DNA from: Thunnus maccoyii
Lineage: Eukaryota; Chordata; Actinopteri; Scombriformes; Scombridae
Reading direction: 5' to 3'
Length of the DNA: 64,000 nucleotides
NCBI RefSeq assembly: GCF_910596095.1
Contig: NC_056550.1
Coordinates: 9,957,001-10,021,000, forward strand
This document shows positions 35,810-46,967 of this stretch, in pieces. How positions within the stretch are numbered: position 1 is the stretch's first letter; every line of letters starts with the position of its first letter. A program made the translations under genes and the position numbers. Below the pieces are notes generated by a model that saw nothing but the letters and a program-made list of their open reading frames with translations, was not told the origin of the DNA and did no database searches.

Positions 35810-38130
35810 ACACCATAGACAGCTTTTTAAAATAATTTTTTATCATATTGGGCTGCTGTATATGTTTTGAAGGAATACCTGAAATTAGCTTTTGTATATC
35901 TGATAAATGCTAATTTATACACTTGCCTAAAACAGCTTGATAACTAGTAGTTAAAAGTAAAAAGCATGAAAAATCTATTTAATATTTCATTTTTCCTGAT
36001 TTCATTGAAGGCAGCATGAAGAGAAAAGAGCCAATCGATATTTCAAAGGCTATTTTGCATCATCTGTTGCCATGTGGCCAGAGACTGGGTTACAGACGAT
36101 ACTTTCACTTTCGTTTCCCAGAAACGGAGCATTTCTATGCAGCCGCTGCAATGGACACAGAGCAAGTATGTGTGGCTTCTGCACAGACACTTGGCGTTAC
36201 ACAAAGCATAGGTATGCAGCTTCTGTGTCTCTGTGTGAGTGTGCAGGTATTTAGGAGTATCACTCAACCATTTGTCTGTCAACTGCTATCATCACATATG
36301 TTTGTTGGATTGTGTGTTGACACTGATTGACTTGTCAGATTGCGTTAGACAACAAGATGTTCTCTGCCCTCCTTCTCCTCCCTCCCTCACTCTGGTCCCT
36401 ACTTAAACTGTAACCTCTTTACTCAGAAACTGGAGGGAAAACAGGAAACTGCAACTTTTGATGACTTAGAATCCTTATCTCAACAAAATGAAGACCCTTA
36501 ATCCTGGAATTGTTTAGGTGGTTAGATTTTAGTTTCATTCTGACAATGTTTCTTTTACAATGGGTGCTGTTTAAAGCAACTGCAGTAAATGATTGTGTTT
36601 TGCATTTCAGCAGATGGCTGGATTTCATATTGAATACATGGTGGTGTGAGTTTTTTAAAACTTTTGTCAGCAGTACCCACACTGAGTCCTACATCAGCCC
36701 ATTTTTCCAACAAAGGACTTTGCACCAGTTTGCTGTTAAGCCAAAGAATTTGCGTGGTGGTCATCCAGCTAAAGAGCTCCAGTTTAGCCACACTCCCCTT
36801 GTGTTTTAGTTCAAGTGAGTTTTGGAGAGAGCCTTCTTACATTTTCACTGCTGCTGAGATCTCAAACCAAATATGAATAGGCAGACCCTTATTAGATTAA
36901 TAAAAAAAAAAAGACAGCTGAGTGTAGCATCCACAGGAAACCAAAGTTTAAACAAACACACCAACTGGCCACGCCTACAGAACTGATTCTTGGGAGCTGA
37001 AATCCCTGAATTAATCACATCCTTTCTAGTTGTTTCTGAAATTCCCAGTTTGATATTCAGTGTGAACTTGACATTATTGACTCAGAATTAGACATTACCT
37101 CATGTTTCAGTGTTGCTCTTTTAGCCAAAGACAGCTGAGCGAGAGTTAAAGAAAGATGGACTGACGTGTGCTGGAGGTTCTGGCAAACAGCAGGAGACGA
37201 CACGTGATCCTTGGCTGGCAGAACACCAGTTTAATGGTACAGCAGTAGTACATAGTACAGAGGAAACTATAGTACTGGTGCAATAAGGAACCACTTGATA
37301 AGCTTCAGACCTGGACTAAGAGGATACAATGATTGTGATTGCAGCAATTAATGTATTGCTGTGATAACTTCCCAGAGTTGTAAAATTCTGTCTTATAGCA
37401 ACATAAACCCGCTGACAGTTTATAGGCATCTGATAAGCCTTTAAATTAATGTATCTGTTGCTCAAATGGGCCTCAGGGGATCATATGTTTCACTTTCTCA
37501 ACAGTACTTGAAGCAACAAGCCCACACCAGTGCAGCCCTTTGTGTTTTTCAACAAAGTGCTGTTTTTGGTTTGAACTTCAATCCAGGCTCCAGATTTTAA
37601 GGATTTTAAGGAAATCCAGAAAATCTCAGCAGCTTTTTAGTACAAAGGCCACAGACATGAATGGACCCTACACTGAGAACCACAGATCTCATGTTATCAT
37701 TTCATCATTAATAAAAAGCATGAAGGTAATGCTCAGACCTCCAGCAGAGTCTGGGTGACTAGTTTGGGTGTAACTATTTTATCATGTCCTCAGTATAACA
37801 ATTTTCACCTAAGGTCCAACAAAATCATCATTATGATGAACATACTACTAATGTATGACAACTCTGTGCAATAACCATAAGGTTGAATCATATCTAATCT
37901 AATCTATAAAACTATTATTAAGTCGTGAAGATAACTTGGATTTGGTTTTATATTCAGTATCGTTTTGAAACATACTCATAAAGTTAATGTGTGAGTGATT
38001 AAAGAGTCAGGTATGACTGCAGTGTGATGCAATGTCAAACGGTTGATTTTTTTTTTTCATTTTGAGTCTCGTGTGTATGATCACAAAGGGCATAAAGATG
38101 GTGTCACCTCATGTTTCTTGGTTCATGTAT
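35810..38130. other. Intergenic with candidate distal regulatory block
   Basis: No exon was recognised. An open frame of 104 codons at 36016-36330 has no familiar domain. The region contains the composite ISRE/GAS motif described separately. Confidence 0.45.
36101..36123. promoter_or_regulatory. Composite ISRE/GAS motif, candidate socs1 distal enhancer
   Basis: ACTTTCACTTTC at 36101-36112 is a consensus interferon-stimulated response element (reverse strand GAAAGTGAAAGT), extended by CGTTTCCC so that three GAAA blocks follow one another. TTCCCAGAA at 36115-36123 is a consensus STAT (GAS) site overlapping the third block. The proximal socs1 promoter has nearly the same ISRE (GAAAGTGAAACT) and a GAS site. 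This block is 9.3 kb upstream of that promoter. Function is inferred. Confidence 0.5.
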
Positions 38131-38134
38131 GTTT

Positions 38135-38400
38135 TAGGCAGTGCCGAAAAGTGACAAAGTACATTTGTGTAAGTACTGCACTTAAGTGCAATTTTAAGGT
38201 ACTTATACTTTATTTGAGTATTTCTAGTTCATGTTATTATTAAATTTCTTTAATTACATTTATCAGCTATAGTGACAGGTTACTTTTAAGGTTAAGATTG
38301 TACCTAAAAAAAAACCATGATAAGCTTATAAAATATAAAGCATTATTAAATATTGAACCAGTGGTTTCCAGCCTTTTTGGCAGATATCCTTACAGAAAAG
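38135..38400. repeat. Dispersed teleost repeat (AAGTACATTT...AAGTACTGCACTTAAG type)
   Basis: The phrases AGTGACAAAGTACATTTGTG, TACTGCACTTAAGTGCAATT and TACTTTATTTGAGTATTTC, followed by AACCAGTGGTTTCCAGCCTT, match an abundant fish interspersed repeat, probably a non-autonomous DNA transposon. Ends were not defined; class is uncertain. Confidence 0.55.
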
Positions 38401-40500
38401 GAGTGTCTAGGGCTGGGCTTCTACTAGGAGTATACTTACAGTATGGTATTGGTACCTTTATATACGTAAAAGCTCTTAATACTTCTTCAACCACTGGTTT
38501 TAGGAGACAAACAGCAAAAAGGACCAATTCATTGGTGTTAAGGTACCTAAAACTCACATGATTAATGTATATAATACCGTAAGTGGTATTGTGCACCACA
38601 TTACTAAGTAATTAACCTCTTCCCAAGAGCTCAGACAGTGCTTGTGAGGTTCTCTGGAGTATTTCATCAGAAGTTAATGTCACAATGGGAAAGCCTCTAT
38701 TAGAGTTTTACTAGTACAGCTGTCAGACTGGTTGTTCAGAGCCATCTTAGCTTTTCAAGTAAACCCATTGTTTCACTTGCTGTGGCTGTATTACAGTAAA
38801 TTGTTTCACTTGCTGGATGACCTTTGTATCTTAACAGAAGGAGCTATGCCCAGGATTTCTGATGAAAATCTTTCAATGAATTGGTTTGGGAGATTCCATG
38901 AAGCCAATGGCTCCAAGTTGCAGTCCTAAAGATTTTTCCTTCAACAGTGCAATAAGTATACTGTAAACAATGACATGGCTATGTTCTGTTAGTGTGGTTG
39001 ATAAAGCAAGGAATCATAGTGGAGTAGAAAACAAGATGTTGAAGCAAAGTGAGTACTCCAAATACTCTGGCAGAGTTTAATTATAACTCAGAGACTGCAC
39101 AAAGCATCACAGACTGAGATTTCTAAGGGTAAAACAATATGAGCAGAAGTTTTCCCTTCAATGTTTAATACGCATTTTTGTGGCCTGATGAAATGAACTT
39201 GTTGAATATCAGGGCAGCACTGGAAACTATTAAGACTCTAGAGATTTTTTTGGCTCTTGCTGGGCTTTGAGGCAGTAAAAATCGAAACACTAGTGTTTGC
39301 CATAAGCACCAGGGATTCATGGAAGACTTTTACATTTTAGCTTTCACATTTAGAGGAACTGCAAATAGAACAGTGCACAGGTCACTCACCATCTAGGTTG
39401 TGCAAGTTTATGTTTCTGCTTTGTGAATTAGAAAGTAGCAAATGCCCCTGTGGATTTCTAGAACCTCCTTACAATAATTAGTTTAGATTCAATGAAATGC
39501 AGCCTCTCATTTCACCACAGCTGTACTTCCACTTTCATCCTGGCTGAATTATGTTTTGACAGTTGAATACAGGAAGTACTGGATCAAATTTACTGGATTG
39601 GAGCTTAGTCAGGTGCTGCTGCTTATTCTTCCTTCTAACCCACTCTTACAAACAATAATATTCAGAAGGAGACAAAGGAAATTTGGTTACAGAACTATCT
39701 GACAGATCCTAGTTTGATACTAACAGGTTTTTCTGCTGGTCAGGAAAGTGTTTCCTGTCAAAAGAGGCTGCAAATAAAAAATTAGCTGTTCTATGAAGTA
39801 TTTTAAGAGCAGTAACAAGTACCTAAACATAATAAACAAATCCCACAATGAAAAATTTGAATGAGAAAAATTTGCTAAAGAGTTTACCAGTTGTAACATG
39901 TATTGGAACAAGACAGTATGACAGTATTCCTAGTGTTATTTTGATGTAACCATTTTAAAATCACTTTTTTAACATGGTATAATTGCTGGTTTGCCATGCC
40001 TAGGCACTTTAGGACACATGGCCATAACATTTACAGTGGGGAATGTTAACAGCAGTTATTGTTACAGTGTTTTGTTTAAGATAATATCTAACTATTCCCC
40101 TAAGGCTGTCGGTCATTCCTTATCATTGTCAACAGCAGAGTAAATGCCACCAATCTTTATTGCTTAATTTGTATTACATGAAAGTGAAACTGTCATACCG
40201 AAAGCGTAGTGCAGAAAACAGCCAATAATAAAACTATTTCTGATATATTTTTCACCATTTTTGGCTGTCATCATATTGAAAGTACATTCTGCTATGGAGC
40301 AAGATGATGACCGTATCCGGACATGAGGTTGGGGGGGTTGGGGTTCCTTTACATTACGCAATACCAGCATCTGTCTACGAAGGCTTTGAAGTGTTTAGAT
40401 TGTGAAACAAATGAAGACAGTGCATGGAAACATGGAAAACTCCCAAGAAAACCTCAAAAGAAAACAAAGGAAGAAAAATGGGGGCTGAAAGTGGACAAAC
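38401..40500. other. Intergenic, no gene seen
   Basis: AT-rich DNA; the short open frames have no recognisable domain. A T-rich inverted arrangement near 40320-40420 precedes the Tc1-like element. Confidence 0.45.
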
Positions 40501-40504
40501 AAAA

Positions 40505-41704
40505 CTAAATATAGCACAAAAAGTAAGTGTTTGTAAGTTTGTGTGCTTCTTGGCAATAAATCTTATACCGTTGGAAAGCCTGTTTATTTCCCTTTTAAAT
40601 GGTACCAGCAGGTGGTGAGCAGCAGAGCTGAGTATGTGGCTTGTGCCCATGAAAAATATGCCAAATCTTCTCTGCCAATGCCAAACAGCTTATTTTGCTG
40701 TTGCTATTGACTCTTGTGTTGAGCTTCCCCAGGAGGCCACTCTCAACCTGGGGGAGCCAGGAGGCTTGCTATGACTGCTCTTCACCGTCAGGCCTGTTTG
40801 CACTGGTGTCGGCAACACATGCACTGGAAGCTGAACATGTGGAGGAATGTTATGTTCAGCGATGAGTCCAGATTCTGCCTACGGCAGTTGGATCGTAGGG
40901 TCAGAGTGTGGAGAAGACGCGGAGAACGCTATGCTGATTGCTGCACTGATAGAGTAACATCTTTTGGTGGAGGCAGTGTGATGGTGTGGGGCGGCATCTC
41001 CCTTACTGGAAAAACAAGGCTTGCCATCATTGGAGGCAATCTCAATGCAGAGAGATTCGAGATGAGATTCTGCAACCAGTGGCAATCCCATATCTCCACA
41101 GTCTGGGACCGAACTCTATCCTCCAAGATGACAACGCTCGCCCCCACAGAGCGGGGTTTATCAGAGACTACCTCCAGAATTTGGGAGTGGAGAGGATGGA
41201 ATGGCCTGCCAGCAGTCCTGACCTCAACCCCATTGAACACTTGTGGGATCAGCTTGGGCGTGCTTTTCATGCCAGAGTAACCAGCCACACTGACCAGCAT
41301 GAGGAGAAGGTGCCAGGCTGTTGTGGCTGTGTATGGTTCGTCCACACGCGACTGAGGCTCCTGTTTGTTAAATGAATAAATTGTTAAATTGCCAATATGT
41401 CTTGTTTCTTCAAACTTCAATCATCCAATCCACCAAACACCAAACAATGTCAATGGCAGAATAAACTGTTTGGCATTGGCAGAGAAGATTTGGCATATTT
41501 TTCATGGGTGCAACCCACATACTCAGCTCTGCTGCTCATCCCACAAATGCATGTTCCTTACAAATGTGGCATCATTTAAAAGGGAAATAAACAGGCTTTC
41601 CAACGGCATAAGAATTATTACCAAGAAGCACTGTAGCATTGTTACAACAAAGAAATAATCTACCAAACACAAATTTCCTTCCTTTTTGTGCTATGTTTAG
41701 ATTC
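40505..41704 (+). mobile_element. Tc1-like transposon with about 200-bp inverted terminal repeats
   Basis: The left arm (about 40505-40710) and the right arm (about 41440-41704) are inverted copies. Shared phrases include ATAGCACAAAAAG at the outer ends, CCGTTGGAAAGCCTGTTTAT, AGCAGCAGAGCTGAGTATGT and ATGCCAAATCTTCTCTGCCA. Between them lies a broken transposase on the plus strand. Long inverted repeats of this size are typical of the IR/DR group of fish Tc1 elements. At 1.2 kb the copy is shorter than a full element, consistent with internal deletions. Confidence 0.9.
40771..41355 (+). pseudogene. Tc1-like DDE transposase pseudogene
   Basis: The catalytic half of a Tc1-type transposase, which cuts and pastes its own element, is present in pieces. 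Frame one has WRNVMFSDESRFCLRQLDRR (first catalytic Asp in FSDESRF) and GGGSVMVWGGISLTGKTRL. A frameshift near 41056 moves to a second frame with NSILQDDNARPHRAGFIRDY (second Asp) and WPASSPDLNPIEHLWDQLGR (third acidic residue, the Glu of PIEHLW). After ARVTSH about 35-40 residues are missing, and the frame changes again to SMRRRCQAVVAVYGSSTRD and TGA. The N-terminal helix-turn-helix half is absent. It cannot encode an active enzyme. Confidence 0.9.
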
Positions 41705-41705
41705 T

Positions 41706-44700
41706 AAACTCTGCCAACATTGTGGGCCAACGCAGCGACCTGAAAAGCCCACTGAAGATGCTTTCAGGACGCTACAGTTGCATCCTGAGCTGAGCAAACA
41801 TCAGAGGACAGGTGTACAAATGTCAACATACAATTTCCCATCAGCAACACCCTTAGTCGCTACTGGAAACCACGTAAAGAGGTTATCACAGCTAAACAAT
41901 GACAAAAGCAAATAGATTATAAGCTTTGAAGAGTGGTGAGATCCTCTTTTCAGACAAGGAAGTGCAGATTTTTTCTTTGTAGAGTGACACAGGGAGCCTA
42001 CATGTACACCTCAGGGATGAAAAACTTTCGATTTGATCACTCACGAAGCCATACACAAAGACACACAAGTCTTGTTCTGTCATTATGTGTGACAGGTTGC
42101 TAAATTGCAGGTATACATAGTTGAATTCGAAAGTGAGGAGGATCTTCAAACAACAGCAGAATCAAAGCATCAGCTCGCTCCTGCAAAAACTCCCAGAATT
42201 CATGTGCTGTGACACGTTGATGTTGTGATCTGCTAATATTACCACAGATGGTAATCAGCAGTCATGTCTCAAGATGTTCTATGGAATATGTCTCCTTAAA
42301 AAAAACAAAAAACCACAAACAGACATCAACAAAGCTAATATGCTCTACCTTAACACAAAAGGCTTCTGCAGGACTAGACAACAACAACAACAAAAAGGAT
42401 TTCCCCTGCTCTGCATTTTTCATCCATCTGTCATCCATTGATGCTCTCATACAAAAGCTAAAAGGAAAACAACACACTTTAGTTACCAGATTTCCATGTA
42501 TCTACAGCAACAAACACTTGTCAATGAATAAAACTGATCCCAGCTCAATTTCACTGCAACATACGTAGTGTCCAATGTTAGCTTTCATTTAATAATTTTT
42601 CTGTTTTAACACATGTGTTGATCTTATTATTTTTCGTGTTTGGCATCTGAACCACTGCAGCCATAAATACACACAGATTAGTTTGCAAGGATCTGCAATT
42701 AGGCACTATAAACACAGTGTTAAGCTGGCTATGTTTCAGTCTCTTGTTTCTCTCCCTGTTTCACAGAAATGAAACTCACAGAACATGCACACACATGCAA
42801 ACAAACACTGAGTGCACGCAAATGTACACAAGACACGTGCACATAGGTACGCTGTTACACACTGCATTACATAGTACTTGATGATAAGTGATTTACCATA
42901 TAAAGAGTCTGCAATGCACGTGCAGTAGGACAGCCATGCAGCAGAAGCAGAGGCAGCAGTGGTACGCATCTATTGTTACATTTAACATGTGTTTTTATTT
43001 AAGCATGATCCTTAAACCCGTTGGCCTCCCTCCCCCTGCCTGTCTATCTGTCTGTCTCTCTCTCTACTTGGACCTGGCTGCAGTGATCTGAGTGTATTCA
43101 GCACAGTCAGTTGCATTGTGAACAGAACATTTAACACTCAGGTTACAGTACATTTGATAAGATTTTGTTTATTCTCAAAGTCACCCACAAAATACACAAC
43201 GATATATACGTGAAGCGTTGATTTATAAAGTGATAAGCATTAATATGAGTCTCAATATTAGAAAATGAAAAAAATGAAATCTTTAAAAATTGAGCAAAAA
43301 ACAAACTTAAATACAATGAGACATGAGATCAGTTCTTAAAAATAGCTGATGACAAAAATGGAAAGGCAACTTTAATTCATCAACATCCTGTATCCTGTCT
43401 ATTACTATGCTTTGTTACTTAAGGATATGCTTCATTGAATGATTTTTGCTGGTTATTTGAATAAAGAATGCAACTGACACATGCACACAACAACAAAGGC
43501 CTACACTAATGTTTTTCAAGCTGTGAGAGGGGACACAAAATGCATTGTAGGCCTGTTTCTGCTGTAAGGGAGGAGCAAACATACTTCAACAATCACAATG
43601 GTGGAAAAAATGTGGTGGTACATACCTAAGAGTTGATCTCAACGCTACATGGTGGGCATCATAAGCACTATCAGATATACATAATGGAACCAGCAGGTTC
43701 TGAGAACTAGTTGAGTCATACTAGTTGAGTCACTGACACTATTACCACACATGACTTCTCTTAGCTATCATCTGCCTGCCTGCAGTGTGCCTGTCTGTCT
43801 CTGCAGGCCCTCTTTATGCCTGTGGCAGCTGACCACAAGTCTTTCCTTAACTTTCTGTTTATCTGACTCGCTCTTTTGTAACCTGATAACATGACAAGGG
43901 GGGTGTTGTTCCACCCGTCCCTCCTTAAAACCATGATACTTAGACTGTGATGTTACTCAAACTTGCCAGCAGGAGACTGCTAATAACTTTCATTTATAAC
44001 TTTGGATTTCTCTCAAAAAAAAGTGTTTATAGTCTTTTAATTGTGATGCCATAATGTGTGACATCAACATGTGAAGTTCTGATATGCAGATTATACATGA
44101 ATCATTTGGCATGAAGCAATGATTGAGTAATTTATAATCCAATGCCAAAACATAGTAGAGCAGAACTGTAACTAGAGATGAGGTAATAAGCCTGCAGTTG
44201 GTGTCCAAATACTGCAGCCATAACAAGTCTGTGGGAACTTTAATTACATTAGATATAATTAAATGTCATTTTCAGAACTCTTCTGAAATGTGTCTTACAT
44301 CACTAGTCAATGTTGTTTCACTTATGCTCAAAAAACATGAATAAAGTTAAAGTGAGATTTGAAAGGTTTCCGACATCAATTAAGCCTTACTGTGGGACAG
44401 TGCAATGTAATTTTGGTACTAACTGACTCCACTTCATATATAATTAGAAACAATCAAAACAGACTCAGAAATAAGCGACCTCAGAGACTAACTGGCCAAT
44501 CACCATTGAGTAGTCGACAAAGTAATGTAACAACCAGCATAAAACCACAGCTTAAGAGGAACAGTAATTATATGATCAATCATGATGTCATTGATACTTC
44601 AGACTATATACTAAAAAAAATACAACAGAAATGGCTGATGTAGCTTTGCTAAAATAGTTTTGAAAGTCAAAATAGAGAAATGACTGTCACAATACCAGCA

Positions 44701-45240
44701 TCTCTGCGATGAATCACCCCAAATGTGAAGGCTGGATGAAACTTCTTTCTCTTTTTTTTCTGCAGAAGTGTGTATGCTATTAACAGCAAATGAAGAAGTA
44801 AAGCAGCTGCAACAACAACTGATTGTTCACAGCTGCTTTTTTCCCTCAATATTTACTGTGAATAGGAAAAAAAAAATCCTCCTTATGTGATTTGATATTA
44901 TGTACATAACTGCTGCATGCCAGAAATTTCTATGTGACTGTTTGTCCAGATCTTCCTTTCCTGGAAAAGAGATAACTATCTAAATGGGACTTATCTGAGT
45001 GAGCAAAGGTTAAAGAATTTTAATCTTCATGCAAAATCTGCTTAAACTGGCAAAATGAGACTGGCATTAAATACATTTCAAGGTCATACCTGACAACATA
45101 TTGTGCTTTTTTTTTAAGATGACTGATGTTTTGCATGTTGAATAATATCTCTGAATCAAACTGCACTGGTGAATAAAAGACTTGACCACTAAAAGCACTA
45201 CAACGAGAATATTTAACAAAAACTGCTATTACTCGAATCA
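41706..45240. other. socs1 upstream flank, no gene seen
   Basis: AT-rich intergenic DNA with no recognisable exon. A tandem AP-1 pair lies at 43712-43732. Open frames here are short and without domains. Confidence 0.5.
43712..43732. promoter_or_regulatory. Tandem AP-1 sites
   Basis: A 14-bp unit, ACTAGTTGAGTCA plus one base, is directly duplicated, placing two consensus TGAGTCA sites 14 bp apart about 1.8 kb upstream of the socs1 start site. Function is inferred. Confidence 0.4.
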
Positions 45241-45344
45241 CCCTGCATTTCTGTAAACGCCTTGCTGTCATGTGGTTTTTGCGGTTTTCGAGAAATTTGA
45301 GGCGACTTCAAATGAACTGAAAGAGAGAGGGGGGCAGTCTCAGC

Positions 45345-45480
45345 GCTGAAAGTTTCACTTTCATTTCTTTTTCATCTGAAGTGCTAGGTTGCCGCTCAGA
45401 AAGGCCTTTCTATTCAAGGAAGCGGCGGGCGGAGCTACAGAGAAGAGGCAATATAAAGGGAGAAATGTGTAGCGGACCAC
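45345..45480 (+). promoter_or_regulatory. socs1 core promoter: ISRE, GAS, GC box, TATA
   Basis: In order: AGTTTCACTTTC at 45351-45362 (reverse-strand ISRE GAAAGTGAAACT, extended by ATTTC), TTCAAGGAA at 45413-45421 (a TTCnnnGAA STAT site), GGGCGG at 45427-45432 (Sp1-type GC box), and TATAAAG at 45452-45458, predicting a start near 45480-45485. Mammalian SOCS1 promoters are likewise driven by IRF1 and STAT sites. The layout explains induction by interferon as a feedback loop. Motifs are seen directly; use is inferred. Confidence 0.75.
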
Positions 45481-45696
45481 ACTCATGATAGTATGATTTT
45501 GACGGGTGGGAATCACAGCCAAACAAAGCGGGTCGACAAATTCTAAACTCCTGGCTGTTACACCTCGTCCTCTCTCTAATCCTTGCGCTGCGACACGGAT
45601 TACCTGCAGGATATTTACTGCTCTCATCGCAGCATTTGTACTTTGGGATTACAGACAAACGGAGCTTTAAACCGCCGCTGTTGTTAGAGCGAAACG
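45480..45696 (+). other. socs1: socs1 exon 1 (non-coding) with donor
   Basis: The stretch from the predicted start to GAAACG/GTAAGA is inferred to be the untranslated first exon. Mammalian SOCS1 also has a non-coding exon 1 followed by one coding exon. The donor is a strong consensus, and the matching acceptor (polypyrimidine then CAG at 46901-46903) gives a 1207-bp intron. Confidence 0.65.
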
Positions 45697-45874
45697 GTAA
45701 GACTTTTCTGCTGTACTCTTGGATGTTTTTTTCTTCCTTTGGAGGATTAAATAGTCATGGCCGCCTTTTTTGTGAGCTCCGTGCAATTCAAGTGAAGTAG
45801 TCAAGTAATTCAAGCATTTACTGAGTGCATCCATTTTTTTTTTTGAATCATGGAGCTGGTTTCACAGTTTAATC

Positions 45875-45917
45875 CTGTTTGATTCCCACTGTCCGGCTGG
45901 CAGTGGGAATCAAACAG
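45875..45917. repeat. Perfect inverted repeat, 17-bp arms and 9-nt loop
   Basis: CTGTTTGATTCCCACTG, a TCCGGCTGG loop, then the exact reverse complement. It lies 180 bp inside socs1 intron 1. Confidence 0.9.
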
Positions 45918-46492
45918 TTTGATGTGGAAACATTTGAGCTTTATGAGGCTATGGAGAGTATCCAGCAATGATAAACTCTTGTAAATGGCCTCGATTAAAA
46001 CACACACACACAAACAAACAAACAAAAATATGATTAAATTTAAATTTTGTCTATTTACATGGTTTGGACATGTGATTGTGATTGCCTGGTATTGAGATTT
46101 TTAAAAAAAAGTCCCCAAATTGCAACACAAGTCATCACCTGTTAATAATTACCTTTTCCTGGAATTTATTACAACTTTTGAGCAACTTGTTTTACAAGTT
46201 TTAGGTAAAAGGTGAATCACACCGAGGAGCAGCCTGTTGATGTGTGTACAGAAACGTCTTGTGTAACTTGCACTCAGCTGATGAGCAGCTAGATGTCAAC
46301 TCCACCAGGTTCAGGGGTAGTGTTTTAAACTATTTATATTCTGAAAAAGTCATGTAAAACAAAAATCTACTTTCAGTTCACAAAGTATATATATTTATTT
46401 TTCTTTATGGCCTCATAAAGTTCGATCTTAGTCACTAAGACAGAAGTGATGACAAAAAAAAAAAAAAACACATGATAAGCATCATAAACTCT

Positions 46493-46543
<51 letters not shown>
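46493..46543. repeat. (GT)n microsatellite
   Basis: About 25 GT units in socs1 intron 1. Confidence 0.95.
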
Positions 46544-46545
<2 letters not shown>

Positions 46546-46904
46546 TACAGACAGTGTACAGTAATCTGGCTGCGGCTGACATCAGCCAAACCGCATTCCA
46601 GTCATATCAAACTTAGTACCGCTCAATGGAAACTAGAATGAATTTCTAACCCACACTCAGTCACTTAATTATGCACACACACACACAAACACACACTTCT
46701 CTTCTTTTCGAGCAACAAAGCCTTCCTTACATGGTCCTTGCCTGAGACTTGGTTTTAAAGCTGTGTGTTCAGCCACTGTCAGGAAAACTTAACTCGTACC
46801 TGACTTTACTTTGACCAAGCTGTTGTAAGAATGATGCCATTTGCTTTAATAGTAATAAATAAGTGGTTGTGATAATAACTCTTTCTTTTTTTGTCTCTTC
46901 CAGG

Positions 46905-46967
46905 ATGTCAGTGTGGTGGTTAGCGATGGGAGAGGGTTTGGGGCCTCTCTCCCCTGTAGGATGGTAG
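46905..46967 (+). other. Upstream ORF overlapping the socs1 start
   Basis: Directly after the splice acceptor an ATG at 46905 opens a 20-codon frame (MSVWWLAMGEGLGPLSPVGW, then TAG at 46965-46967), with a second in-frame ATG at 46926. Its stop lies just beyond the main ATG at 46961, so the two overlap by seven bases. Mammalian SOCS1 has upstream AUGs in its 5' UTR that repress translation; this looks like the same device. Confidence 0.6.

Larger units (their letters stand above)
45697..46903 (+). other. socs1: socs1 intron 1
   Basis: Bounded by GTAAGA and TTGTCTCTTCCAG. Contains a perfect hairpin (45875-45917) and a GT microsatellite of about 25 units (46493-46543). No alternative coding exon was seen. 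Confidence 0.65.

Noticed and set aside
36016..36330. 104-codon frame upstream of socs1
   Set aside because: No recognisable motif; it covers the ISRE/GAS block and low-complexity GT sequence, and a frame of this length is expected by chance.
46913..46960. 16-codon N-terminal extension of SOCS1
   Set aside because: The frame is open but has no ATG; it would need GTG initiation, and the Met at 46961 aligns with the mammalian MVA start.
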